Source of the DNA: Pseudomonadota bacterium
Lineage (GTDB): Bacteria > Pseudomonadota > Gammaproteobacteria > Xanthomonadales > Rhodanobacteraceae
Length of the DNA stretch: 39,075 bases
Direction: 5' to 3'
Assembly (NCBI GenBank): GCA_021781345.1
Contig: JAJXWZ010000245.1
Span: 1-39,075 of the forward strand
Shown: piece by piece, positions 28,300 to 36,256 of the stretch
How positions within the stretch are numbered: position 1 is the first letter of the stretch
Layout of the letters: each line of letters opens with the position of its first letter
Notes under the pieces: generated by a model
Told to the model about the DNA's origin: nothing
What the model saw: only the letters and a program-made list of their open reading frames with translations
Database searches by the model: none
Made by a program: the position numbers and the translations under genes

Positions 28300-29249
28300 G
28301 AACGCGAGGCCCGCTCGCGCACCCACGCCGGGATCGGCTTCAGGTCGCGGATCAACCCCAGCAGGCGCATGCCCTCGAGGCCATACCAGGTCAGGTCGAT
28401 TTCCCACCAGCGGAAGCCCTGGCGCACGCTACCCGGGAAGAAATGATGGTTGTTGTGCCAACCCTCGCCGAAGGTGACCAGTGCCAGTACCGGGTTGTTG
28501 CGACTGTCGTCGCGGGTGGCAAAGCGCCGCGAACCCCAGCGGTGCGCCAGCGAATTGATCGTCACCGTCGCGTGGAACAGCACCACGGTGGAAACGAAGA
28601 AACCCCACACCAGCATCTGCATGCCACTGGTTTGCAGGCCCGGCGCGAAGCGCGCCAGCCCGGCGCCAAGCACGAACATCAGCCCGGCCAGCGCCAGGGG
28701 AACGGCGACGTCGTAGCGATCCAGCCAGCGCAATTCGGGGAATCTCGCCAGGTCCGGCACGCGTTCGAGATCCGTGCGGAACGCGCGCCGGGTCAGGAAC
28801 CAGCCCATGTGGCTCCACAGGAATCCGTGCACGCCCGGCGCGTGCGGATCGAGTCCGGTGTCGGCGTGGCGATGGTGGTTGCGGTGGTGCGCCGCCCACC
28901 ACAGCGGACCGCGCTGCACGCTGGCCGCGCCGAGCAGTGCGAACACGAATTGCACGGGACGCGATGCCTGGAACGTGCGGTGTGCGAAATAGCGGTGGTA
29001 GAAGCCGGTCAGCGCGAACATCCGGACCGCGTAGGCCGCGGCGGCCACCCCCAGCGCGACCGGCGACACGCCCACCCACCACACGCCCAGGCAGCCCAGG
29101 TGCAGGGCGATGAACGGCACCGCGCGCAGCCGGTCGATGCGGTCGCTGCGGGGGTCGTCCACGCTGGCCGGCAGCGCGCCGGCATCGAACCATTGGCGGA
29201 AACGCCGTGGGCGCGCGAATACGCGGACGGGATTGGCAGGCTGCGACAT
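28296..29249 (-). CDS. Acyl-CoA/fatty acid desaturase (delta-9 type)
   Basis: Histidine boxes HRYFAHR, HRNHHRHAD and HNNHHFFPG; GLDPHAPGVHGFLWSHMGWFL. Confidence 0.93.
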   Translation of the reverse strand: MSQPANPVRVFARPRRFRQWFDAGALPASVDDPRSDRIDRLRAVPFIALHLGCLGVWWVGVSPVALGVAAAAYAVRMFALTGFYHRYFAHRTFQASRPVQFVFALLGAASVQRGPLWWAAHHRNHHRHADTGLDPHAPGVHGFLWSHMGWFLTRRAFRTDLERVPDLARFPELRWLDRYDVAVPLALAGLMFVLGAGLARFAPGLQTSGMQMLVWGFFVSTVVLFHATVTINSLAHRWGSRRFATRDDSRNNPVLALVTFGEGWHNNHHFFPGSVRQGFRWWEIDLTWYGLEGMRLLGLIRDLKPIPAWVRERASRS

Positions 29250-29281
29250 GTGCGTCAACGAGGGTATCGGGGATACCAGAC

Positions 29282-29310
29282 TTCTACGTTGCCCGGCCTT
29301 CGCCGGATGC
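29282..29310 (-). promoter_or_regulatory. ECF-type promoter candidate for the lipid operon
   Basis: Reverse strand GCATCC-N17-GTAGAA, about 33 nt upstream of the desaturase ATG; same element as at three other loci here. Confidence 0.7.
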
Positions 29311-29383
29311 ATGCGAGCACCCGCAGCCGCCGTGACCACTTGACAGCTGGCTCGGTTCGCGGCCGCAAACAAAGTCGCCGCGA

Positions 29384-29812
29384 TCAGGGCTGCATGCCGG
29401 CGTCGGCCCTGGCGCCAAGCTCCATCAGCATCCTTGATGAGAGGTACAGGCGCGGGACGATCGAATCGATCTCGACGTATTCGTTCCTGCCGTGGTAGCC
29501 CCAACCGGCCAGCCCCAGACTCTCCAGCACCGCCGGCTTGCCGGAGGCGCCGGCGAATCCCGCGTCGGTGCCACCGCCCGCGACCGGCACGAACATCAGC
29601 TTGCGGAACTCGCCCGCATGGGCGGGCAACTTGCGCGGGGCTTCTTCCGCCAGCTCGCCTTCGCCAAGCTCCGCGTAGATGGATCGGGCCATTTCGGCAA
29701 GGGCCATGCCCTTCTCGCCGGCCACTTTGGCCTCGATGGCGGCCCGCAGTTTCTCGCCGGCACCCTATTCGGTGATGCGCACGTCGGCACCGCTGGCAGT
29801 GGTCCAGTGCAC
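29384..29812 (-). pseudogene. Remnant of an M20-type (glutamate carboxypeptidase-like) peptidase
   Basis: Reverse translation VHWTTASGADVRITE*GAGEKLRAAIEAKVAGEKGMALAEMARSIYAELGEGELAEEAPRKLPAHAGEFRKLMFVPVAGGGTDAGFAGASGKPAVLESLGLAGWGYHGRNEYVEIDSIVPRLYLSSRMLMELG; GGGTDA...YHG...EYV is an M20 C-terminal signature; in-frame TAG at 29765-29767; no N-terminal catalytic region present. Confidence 0.75.
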
Positions 29813-29887
29813 ATGTCCACACGGTGCTATACGTACCAGCGACACCGCGACCTATCGGGATCCTGAATGCAGGCATGGACGCCGGGG

Positions 29888-29916
29888 GCATCCATTTGCC
29901 GAACCCCAACGTATGC
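29888..29916 (+). promoter_or_regulatory. ECF-type promoter candidate, sigma/anti-sigma operon (autoregulation)
   Basis: GCATCC-N17-GTATGC; matches the elements upstream of the lipid operon and folE; about 35 nt upstream of ATG 29951. Confidence 0.7.
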
Positions 29917-29950
29917 GGGATGTCCATCCGCGCTGCCGGGTTCCTTGCGC

Positions 29951-30601
29951 ATGCCTACAATGCAAGCCGTCGCACCAACCGACAAGGTTTCGCCCTTCGA
30001 GGCCGCCCGCATCGTGTCCGCTCCCAACGCGCAATCCGGCAACGTGACATCCTGGTCGAACGAAATGGCGGCGGTGGCGCACTCGCGCGACCGCGCAAGT
30101 TTCATGCGGATCTACGACCACTTCTCCCCGCGCGTACTGCGCTACCTGCAGAGCCTGGGCTGCGCGGAGATGGTGGCCGAGGAGCTCGCCCAAGAGGCCT
30201 TGCTGCGCCTCTGGCAGCGCGCGGATTCCTACGACCCGCAGCGCAGCAAATTGAGCACATGGCTGTTCCGCATCGCGCGCAATCTGTATATCGACCGCAT
30301 CCGTCGCGAACCGCACTGGGTTGACACCCAGGACTGGATCGAGCAGGTCGAAGCCAGCGCCGAGGCCCCGATCGCGGCGCGACCGGCCGCATCCCCGGAT
30401 GCGTTTGCCGACCATGTCGCGCTGCAACAACGGATCGATGCATTGCCGGCCGCACAGGCACGATTGATCCGCATGTCGTACTTCGAGGCCCGCACCCACC
30501 AGGAGATCTCGGCCGAGCTCGGGATGCCCTTGGGCACGGTCAAGTCCACCCTGCGTCGCGCCTTCCTGAAACTGCAACTTGCCATTGGTAAATCCGCATG
30601 A
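29951..30601 (+). CDS. ECF RNA polymerase sigma factor (RpoE/ECF11-like, ChrR partner)
   Basis: FMRIYDHFSPRVLRYLQSLGCAEMVAEELAQEALLRLWQRADSYDPQRSKLSTWLFRIARNLYIDRIRRE...AQARLIRMSYFEARTHQEISAELGMPLGTVKSTLRRAFLKL. Track start 29867 lies upstream of the putative promoter; 29951 or 29960 preferred. Confidence 0.94.
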   Translation: MPTMQAVAPTDKVSPFEAARIVSAPNAQSGNVTSWSNEMAAVAHSRDRASFMRIYDHFSPRVLRYLQSLGCAEMVAEELAQEALLRLWQRADSYDPQRSKLSTWLFRIARNLYIDRIRREPHWVDTQDWIEQVEASAEAPIAARPAASPDAFADHVALQQRIDALPAAQARLIRMSYFEARTHQEISAELGMPLGTVKSTLRRAFLKLQLAIGKSA

Positions 30602-31278
30602 AACCGCAACACCACCTCGACCCCGCCACGCTGGTCAGCTACGCCGCCGGCTCGCTTCCGGAAGCCCTGGCGGTGGTCGCCGCCACCCATCTGGGCATCT
30701 GCCCCCACTGTCGCGCGCAATTGCGGGATGCGGAAAACGTCGGCGGCCAGTTGCTGGAGCAACAGATTCCCGACCAGGCCGAAGCGTCCCGGCTCGCCCG
30801 CATGCGGCTGACCATGCTGGATCGCCTGGATGACCCCGCGCTGGCCGCGCCTTCGCCCGTGCCATCGAGGGAAGCCACGACGACCACGGTCGATCCCGAC
30901 CGCCTGCCCGAACCGCTGCATCCGTATTTCGGCTCGTCCTACCGCGCGCTGCGCTGGCGCTGGGTCGCGCCCGGCGTGCGCTTCCTGCGCGCCGCCGGAA
31001 CCCGGGGCGCGACCCTGATCATGCTGAAGATCGCACCCGGCAAGAGCATGCCCGTGCACAGCCACGGCGGCAGCGAAATCACGCAGATCCTGCAGGGCGC
31101 CTACGACGACGCCCTCGGTCATTTCGGTACTGGGGACATCGCCGATCTCGACAGCGAGACCGAGCACCAGCCTGTGACTTCGCCGGGCGTGCCCTGCATC
31201 TGCGTCGCCGCGCTGGACGCGCCGCTGCACTTTCCCGGCTGGCTTGCGCGCACGATGCAGCCGCTCGTGGGCCTCTAG
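30598..31278 (+). CDS. chrR: ChrR family zinc-binding cupin anti-sigma factor
   Basis: ZAS ligands H6, H31, C35, C38 and cupin H154, H156, E160, H190 read directly from the sequence; 4-nt overlap with the sigma gene. Confidence 0.94.
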   Translation: MKPQHHLDPATLVSYAAGSLPEALAVVAATHLGICPHCRAQLRDAENVGGQLLEQQIPDQAEASRLARMRLTMLDRLDDPALAAPSPVPSREATTTTVDPDRLPEPLHPYFGSSYRALRWRWVAPGVRFLRAAGTRGATLIMLKIAPGKSMPVHSHGGSEITQILQGAYDDALGHFGTGDIADLDSETEHQPVTSPGVPCICVAALDAPLHFPGWLARTMQPLVGL

Positions 31279-31316
31279 CCCATCCGGCACGCGGCGGCGG
31301 AATGGGGCACTACGCG

Positions 31317-32264
31317 TCAGGCTCGTGACGGCCGCAGCACCTGGTAGTAGTACTTGCGGAATTGCAGCGTGGCGCGGTCCGTGGCGACCGAGTGCTCGTC
31401 CGCGGCGGGCGGTACTTCCCCGCAACCGGCGGATTCCACAACCCGCTTGTCCTCGTCGGCGATGCGCGCATTCATCCAGGCGAACCATGGATCGAGCAGG
31501 CAGAACCTGGCGAAGTCGCGCGAACCGACAATGATCAGGCGGGTCCAGCCAGTGGCCTCGGGAATCACCAGCGCATGGATGCGCAGGTGTTTGCCCGGGA
31601 TCGGGATGTTCAGCACCATCATGTTGGGACGGAAAAATTCAAGGAAGGCGGCGCTTTCCTGTCCGTCCAGGCTTGAATAGGCGCGGCCGCCGCATGGGGT
31701 TTCTTCCCAACGTACGTCCAGCGTCGAATCCAGCCGCATCCGTCGCCGCATCGTGCGACCGATCGTGCGGCGGTGGACGAACGGCAGGTGCGGGCTGTCG
31801 AGCATGTTCTCCATGGCACGGGTCCAGTGGCAATGCCATCGGCGCATCACCCAGGTGCGCGCGAGGCCTGCTGCCACCAGTCCTTCGGGCACGTCGGGTT
31901 CGGGTGGCGCATCGGCGACGCCGGTATGCACCCAGATGAGGTCCCCGAATTGCCGCGTCGGCAGCGCCGTCGCGCCAAGCAGATGTCGCTTGGCATCGGG
32001 GTTCAGCGGCACGCGACAATTGTCGCCGTTCGGACCGAAGCGCCACCCATGGAAAGGACATTCGATACAACCATCCGCACCGACCTTGCCCGCGGACAGG
32101 GCGGCGCCGCGATGCGGACAACGATCGATCAGCACAGCGGGCGCACCATCGCTGCCGCGAAACAGGACCACCGCCTCGCCGGCGACAACGACGCGCACCG
32201 GTTGCCTGCGGACCCGTCGTGCCGGCAGGAGCGGCGTCCAGACGTTGGCGAATCCGGCGAACAT
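31317..32264 (-). CDS. Rieske [2Fe-2S] oxygenase (aromatic ring-hydroxylating/PaO-like alpha subunit)
   Basis: CPHRGAALSAGKVGADGCIECPFHGWRF Rieske ligands; catalytic-domain-like NMLDSPHLPFVHRRTIG. Confidence 0.9.
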   Translation of the reverse strand: MFAGFANVWTPLLPARRVRRQPVRVVVAGEAVVLFRGSDGAPAVLIDRCPHRGAALSAGKVGADGCIECPFHGWRFGPNGDNCRVPLNPDAKRHLLGATALPTRQFGDLIWVHTGVADAPPEPDVPEGLVAAGLARTWVMRRWHCHWTRAMENMLDSPHLPFVHRRTIGRTMRRRMRLDSTLDVRWEETPCGGRAYSSLDGQESAAFLEFFRPNMMVLNIPIPGKHLRIHALVIPEATGWTRLIIVGSRDFARFCLLDPWFAWMNARIADEDKRVVESAGCGEVPPAADEHSVATDRATLQFRKYYYQVLRPSRA

Positions 32265-32365
32265 CGCGCGTCAACCTTGCCTAGTGGGCGGCCCCAACGG
32301 GCCGGGACGTCCAGTCTCCCACCGGATATCGGGCAGGGTCAAAACGATGGTTCCCGGATAGCGCG

Positions 32366-33091
32366 TCAGGACTGGCGTTGCGACAGCAGGCTCAGGAATT
32401 CCCTGCGCAGGGAGGCGTCGGTGAGGAACGAGCCGCGCATCACGCTGTTGACCATCCTGGCTTCGTCGTCCTTCACGCCGCGCCAATGCATGCAGTAATG
32501 GTCGGCCTCGAGCACGACCGCGATCCCGTCGGGGCGCAGGCGGCGCTCGAGCAATTCGGCGATCTGCACCACGGCCTCTTCCTGGATCTGCGGGCGGCTC
32601 ATCACCCATCCGATCAGGCGCGCGTACTTGGACAGGCCGATCAGGTTGGACTCGGCGTTGGGCATCACGCCCACCCACGCACGTCCCATGATCGGGCACA
32701 GGTGGTGCGAACAGGCGCTGCGCACGCGCATCGGACCCACGATCATCAATTCGTTCAGACGCTCGGCATTGGGGAACTCGGTGACATCCGGGGCCGGCTG
32801 GTAGCGGCCCGCGAACACCTCGCGCACGAACATCTTGGCGAGCCGCCGGGCGGTCTCGCGGGTGTTGTGGTCGTGGTCGACATCAATCACCAGCGCGCGC
32901 AGCAGCGCCTGCGCCTGATCCGCGACTTCGCGTTCCAGCGCTTCCAGTTCACCGGGCTCGATGTAACCGGCGATGTTGTCGTTGGCATGGAAACGAACGC
33001 CGGCGGCACGCAGCCGTTCGCGAATCCGCTGCGAGAGTACCTGGTCGTCGCTGGTTTCAATCGGGCGCAAATCCCGCATGGTCGCTGGCAT
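32366..33091 (-). CDS. folE: GTP cyclohydrolase I family (divergent)
   Basis: NLIGLSKYARLIGWVMSRPQIQEEAVVQIAELLERRL...CSHHLCPIMGRAWVGVMP...EADHYCMHWRGVKDDEARMVNSVMRGSF. Confidence 0.92.
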   Translation of the reverse strand: MPATMRDLRPIETSDDQVLSQRIRERLRAAGVRFHANDNIAGYIEPGELEALEREVADQAQALLRALVIDVDHDHNTRETARRLAKMFVREVFAGRYQPAPDVTEFPNAERLNELMIVGPMRVRSACSHHLCPIMGRAWVGVMPNAESNLIGLSKYARLIGWVMSRPQIQEEAVVQIAELLERRLRPDGIAVVLEADHYCMHWRGVKDDEARMVNSVMRGSFLTDASLRREFLSLLSQRQS

Positions 33092-33163
33092 GGCTGGTTT
33101 CCTGTCGCGGCTGGACAGCCTCGCCGGGCGACGCGGATGCGGCGGCGGCTTGCTGGTCCGTAG

Positions 33164-33192
33164 GTATACGCAAAACCTCCCGCGCCGGATGC
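33164..33192 (-). promoter_or_regulatory. ECF-type promoter candidate for folE
   Basis: Reverse strand GCATCC-N17-GTATAC; about 73 nt upstream of the folE ATG. Confidence 0.7.
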
Positions 33193-33207
33193 CTGCCGCG
33201 GTGCGCC

Positions 33208-34737
33208 TCACAAGGCGTCGAGATCGGCCAGCACTTCGCGCGCCCGGATCTGCAAGGCCGCCTGCCGCGATTCGGACGTACGATCGAGTTGCCGGTAGGC
33301 CACCGCGAGGCGTGGATTGGCACCTAGCATTGCCCGGTTGCGCGCCAGGAAATCCCAGTACAGCGCGTTGAGCGGACAAGCCCTCGCGCCGGTGCGTTCG
33401 TCGTGACGGTATCGGCAGGCCTTGCAGTAGTCGCCCATACGGTGGATATAGGCAGCCGAGGAAACGTAGGGCTTGGTGGCCAGCAGGCCACCGTCGGCGA
33501 ACTGGCTCATGCCGAGCGTGTTGGGCAGCTCGACCCATTCGAATGCATCGATGTAGATGCCGAGGTACCAGCGGTGCACCTGCTCCGGATCGAGTCCGGC
33601 CAGCAACGCGAAATTGCCGGTCAGCATCAGCCGCTGGATATGGTGGGCGTGGGCACCCTCGAGCGACTGGCGGATCGCGTGGCGCAGGCAGTTCATGCCG
33701 GTTTCGCCGGTCCAGAACCAGTCTGGCAACGGGCGACGGTGGCCGAACCCGTTGCTGGCGGCATACTGCGGCATGCGCGCCCAATAGACGCCGCGAACGT
33801 ATTCGCGCCAGCCGAGGATCTGCCGGATGAAGCCTTCGGCCGCGGCCAGCGACGCGTGACCTTCCCGCCATGCCGCCTCCGCGCGCGCGATGACCTCGCG
33901 TGGCGACAGCATCTTGACGTTCAGTGCGAACGACAGCATCGAGTGGAACAGGCGCGTCGCCTGGACGCTCATCGCGTCTTGGTAATCGCCGAAGTGCGGC
34001 AAGGCGTGCGCGACGAATGCATCAAGCTGCCGCAATGCCTCGTCGCGGTTCAGCGGCCACGGCAGTGCGTCGGCGCGTGGCTCTCCGAAACTCTTCACGC
34101 CGGCCGCGACAATGTCCGCCCACAGGGCGCGATGGTCGTGGGCGGAGCGCCAGTCCCGCGGCTCCGCGGGCTGCCCGTGCCAGGCCTTGCGGTTCTCGCG
34201 GTCGTAATTCCAGCGGCCGCCAGCCGGCCGTCCATTAGGCTGCATCAGCACGCCATGCCGTACGCGCATGCGGCGATAAAACGGCTCCATCTGCCAGCGC
34301 TTCCGCGCCGCGAAGAACGCGGCGACTTCGTCACGCGTGGTCAGGAAGTGTTTGGTGTCGACCTTTTGGACAGGGATCGACAGGTCCCGCGCGTATTCTT
34401 CGAGTTCGTGGTCCAGCCGCCATTCGTCCGGGGCCTGGTATGCGAACGCCCTTGCGTGATGGTCCGCGATCAGGCGGTCGAGGTTGGCCGGGATCGCCTG
34501 CCGGTTCGCGGGATCGTCGATCGGGAGATAGGCGACCCGGTGTCCAGCGGCCTCGAGATTCCGGGCGAAATCGCGCATCGCCGCGAATATCGCCAGGATC
34601 TTCTGCGCATGGTGCAGCACGTAGTCGGTTTCCTGGCGTACCTCCATCAGCACGTAGATGACGTCGTCGTCGATCCTCGCGAACCATGGGTGCCGGGGAT
34701 TGAGCTGATCGCCCAGCAACAGGCGCAGCGTGGTCAT
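33208..34737 (-). CDS. Cryptochrome/photolyase-related protein, FeS-BCP ((6-4) photolyase-type) class
   Basis: LRLLLGDQLNPRHPWF N-terminus; C-terminal four Cys pattern MNC-(x87)-C-x2-C-x12-C (MNCLRHA...YCKACRYRHDERTGARACPLN) consistent with the [4Fe-4S] photolyase class. Confidence 0.93.
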   Translation of the reverse strand: MTTLRLLLGDQLNPRHPWFARIDDDVIYVLMEVRQETDYVLHHAQKILAIFAAMRDFARNLEAAGHRVAYLPIDDPANRQAIPANLDRLIADHHARAFAYQAPDEWRLDHELEEYARDLSIPVQKVDTKHFLTTRDEVAAFFAARKRWQMEPFYRRMRVRHGVLMQPNGRPAGGRWNYDRENRKAWHGQPAEPRDWRSAHDHRALWADIVAAGVKSFGEPRADALPWPLNRDEALRQLDAFVAHALPHFGDYQDAMSVQATRLFHSMLSFALNVKMLSPREVIARAEAAWREGHASLAAAEGFIRQILGWREYVRGVYWARMPQYAASNGFGHRRPLPDWFWTGETGMNCLRHAIRQSLEGAHAHHIQRLMLTGNFALLAGLDPEQVHRWYLGIYIDAFEWVELPNTLGMSQFADGGLLATKPYVSSAAYIHRMGDYCKACRYRHDERTGARACPLNALYWDFLARNRAMLGANPRLAVAYRQLDRTSESRQAALQIRAREVLADLDAL

Positions 34738-34750
34738 GGCCGGCCCGGTC

Positions 34751-35518
34751 TCAGCCGTTGACGCGCTGCCGCGACAACGTACGCGTCGCGATCAGGCACC
34801 AGGCCGATGTGACGACAACCACCCCGGCCAGCAGCAGCGCCGTCCACCCCGCAACCGGCGCGCCGGCGAGTCCGGAGCCGTGCTGCTTGGCATGGACGCC
34901 CACCAGGCCCCACGTCGCCGCCAAGGCGTACCACGGGTTGCCGCGCATGCGCACGATGGCCACCAGCAACAGGATCGCCGCCAGCGCGAACAGCACCAGG
35001 GTCCATGGCAGCATCCGCGCCGACGGCAACAAGTCGAAGGCCACGACCACCTGCGCCGTATTCAGGAACACCGCCAGCGACACCCAGCCGGCATGCAGCG
35101 ACAACGGTACCCATTGCCACCAGCGTCCGGGGCCGTGCCGCGCCGTGTGCGACACCTGCCAGGCCGCGGCTAGCAGGCAAGCGAGGCTGGCCCAGATGAT
35201 CGCGAGTGCCAGCCAGAACCACTGCTGCGAGAACACGACCATCCACAACGAGGTCAGCGCGAACCCCGTGGCCGTCAGCGGGCGGATGCGCCGCGCGTGC
35301 ACGTCGTTGTCACGAGCGAACAACTGCCAGGTGCCATGGATGACATCGAGCAGGAAAATCGGGCCCCAGATAGCGAACGCGTAACCGGCCGCCACGATCA
35401 GGGTGGGATAGGCATCCGAGATCGCGGCGTTGGTGGGCCCGAGGTGGCCGGAATTGGACAACCATGCCACCAGCGGCATGAGCCAGGCCAGCAGGGCGAC
35501 GAGATATTTCACGGACAC
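34751..35518 (-). CDS. TspO/MBR-like tryptophan-rich sensory membrane protein
   Basis: Multi-TM Trp-rich protein: PTLIVAAGYAFAIWGPIFLLDVIHGTWQLF...SLWMVVFSQQWFWLALAIIW. Confidence 0.7.
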   Translation of the reverse strand: MSVKYLVALLAWLMPLVAWLSNSGHLGPTNAAISDAYPTLIVAAGYAFAIWGPIFLLDVIHGTWQLFARDNDVHARRIRPLTATGFALTSLWMVVFSQQWFWLALAIIWASLACLLAAAWQVSHTARHGPGRWWQWVPLSLHAGWVSLAVFLNTAQVVVAFDLLPSARMLPWTLVLFALAAILLLVAIVRMRGNPWYALAATWGLVGVHAKQHGSGLAGAPVAGWTALLLAGVVVVTSAWCLIATRTLSRQRVNG

Positions 35519-36087
35519 TCACCGGCAAAGGTGTCGCTGCCCGCGCCCTGCTCGGGCCAGCGCTGCGGGGCCTTCTGGATCTTCTCGACGTCGTAGCCCA
35601 GCGCCCTGGCCCGTCCCAGCATCGCCTGATAGTCGGCCGCGGGGACCTGCGGCGTGCGTGCCATGTACCAGAGGTAATCGCGGGCATCGCGCACCACGAG
35701 CACCTGGCTGTAGTCGGGTTTCAGCCAGCCCACCAGGTACTGTGCAGAAAAAATGTGGAAGAAGTGCACCTTCCACTCCGCGTTGCCGGTGTGCGGCACC
35801 GTGGTCGCGGTCGAATGAATCAGTTTCACGGGCGCATCGAAGCTGTCGGGCCGCAGCCTGAACCATGTGCAGACGCTGCCATCGTCGTCCAGCCGATAGG
35901 TTTCCACCGGGTTATGTTCGCCGCGTTCGACGCGCGTGGGGATCGAGGCGATCACGTACCAGCGCCCCATGTAGCGGGAAAGATTGACTTGCTGCACCGG
36001 GCGGATGGGCGGCCCCGACGGTGCGCACCCGGCCAGCGCCAACGCGCCGCCCAGACCAAGGATCCTGAACCAATGAAGTGCATCCAT
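35509..36087 (-). CDS. Lipocalin family lipoprotein (Blc-like)
   Basis: Lipobox LALAGC; NLSRYMGRWYVIASIPTRVERGEHNPVETYRLDDDGSV...DYSQVLVVRDARDYLWYMARTP. Confidence 0.94.
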   Translation of the reverse strand: MDALHWFRILGLGGALALAGCAPSGPPIRPVQQVNLSRYMGRWYVIASIPTRVERGEHNPVETYRLDDDGSVCTWFRLRPDSFDAPVKLIHSTATTVPHTGNAEWKVHFFHIFSAQYLVGWLKPDYSQVLVVRDARDYLWYMARTPQVPAADYQAMLGRARALGYDVEKIQKAPQRWPEQGAGSDTFAGECP

Positions 36088-36134
36088 GAAGGGAACGTGT
36101 CGCCCAGGCGGTACGGTGGACCGTCATACTCGGG

Positions 36135-36163
36135 TTGTACGCATGGCGGCTGCGGTTGGATCC
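36135..36163 (-). promoter_or_regulatory. ECF-type promoter candidate for lipocalin-TspO-photolyase operon
   Basis: Reverse strand GGATCC-N17-GTACAA; about 48 nt upstream of the lipocalin ATG. Confidence 0.6.
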
Positions 36164-36256
36164 GCGATCACCCGGAAAATGCGGTCAGCGGCGGGTACGC
36201 TTCGGGCATGCATCGACCGCGGTCGGGTCCGCGTGCACGGACCGACGAGCCGGGCA

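Noticed and set aside
29921-29949. CCATCC-N17-GCGCAT as a second sigma promoter
   Set aside because: Lacks the GTA -10 core shared by the other four elements and lies too close to the start codon.
32265-32365. ECF-type promoter upstream of the Rieske gene
   Set aside because: Checked both ATCC occurrences on the reverse strand; neither has GTA at the 17-nt spacing.
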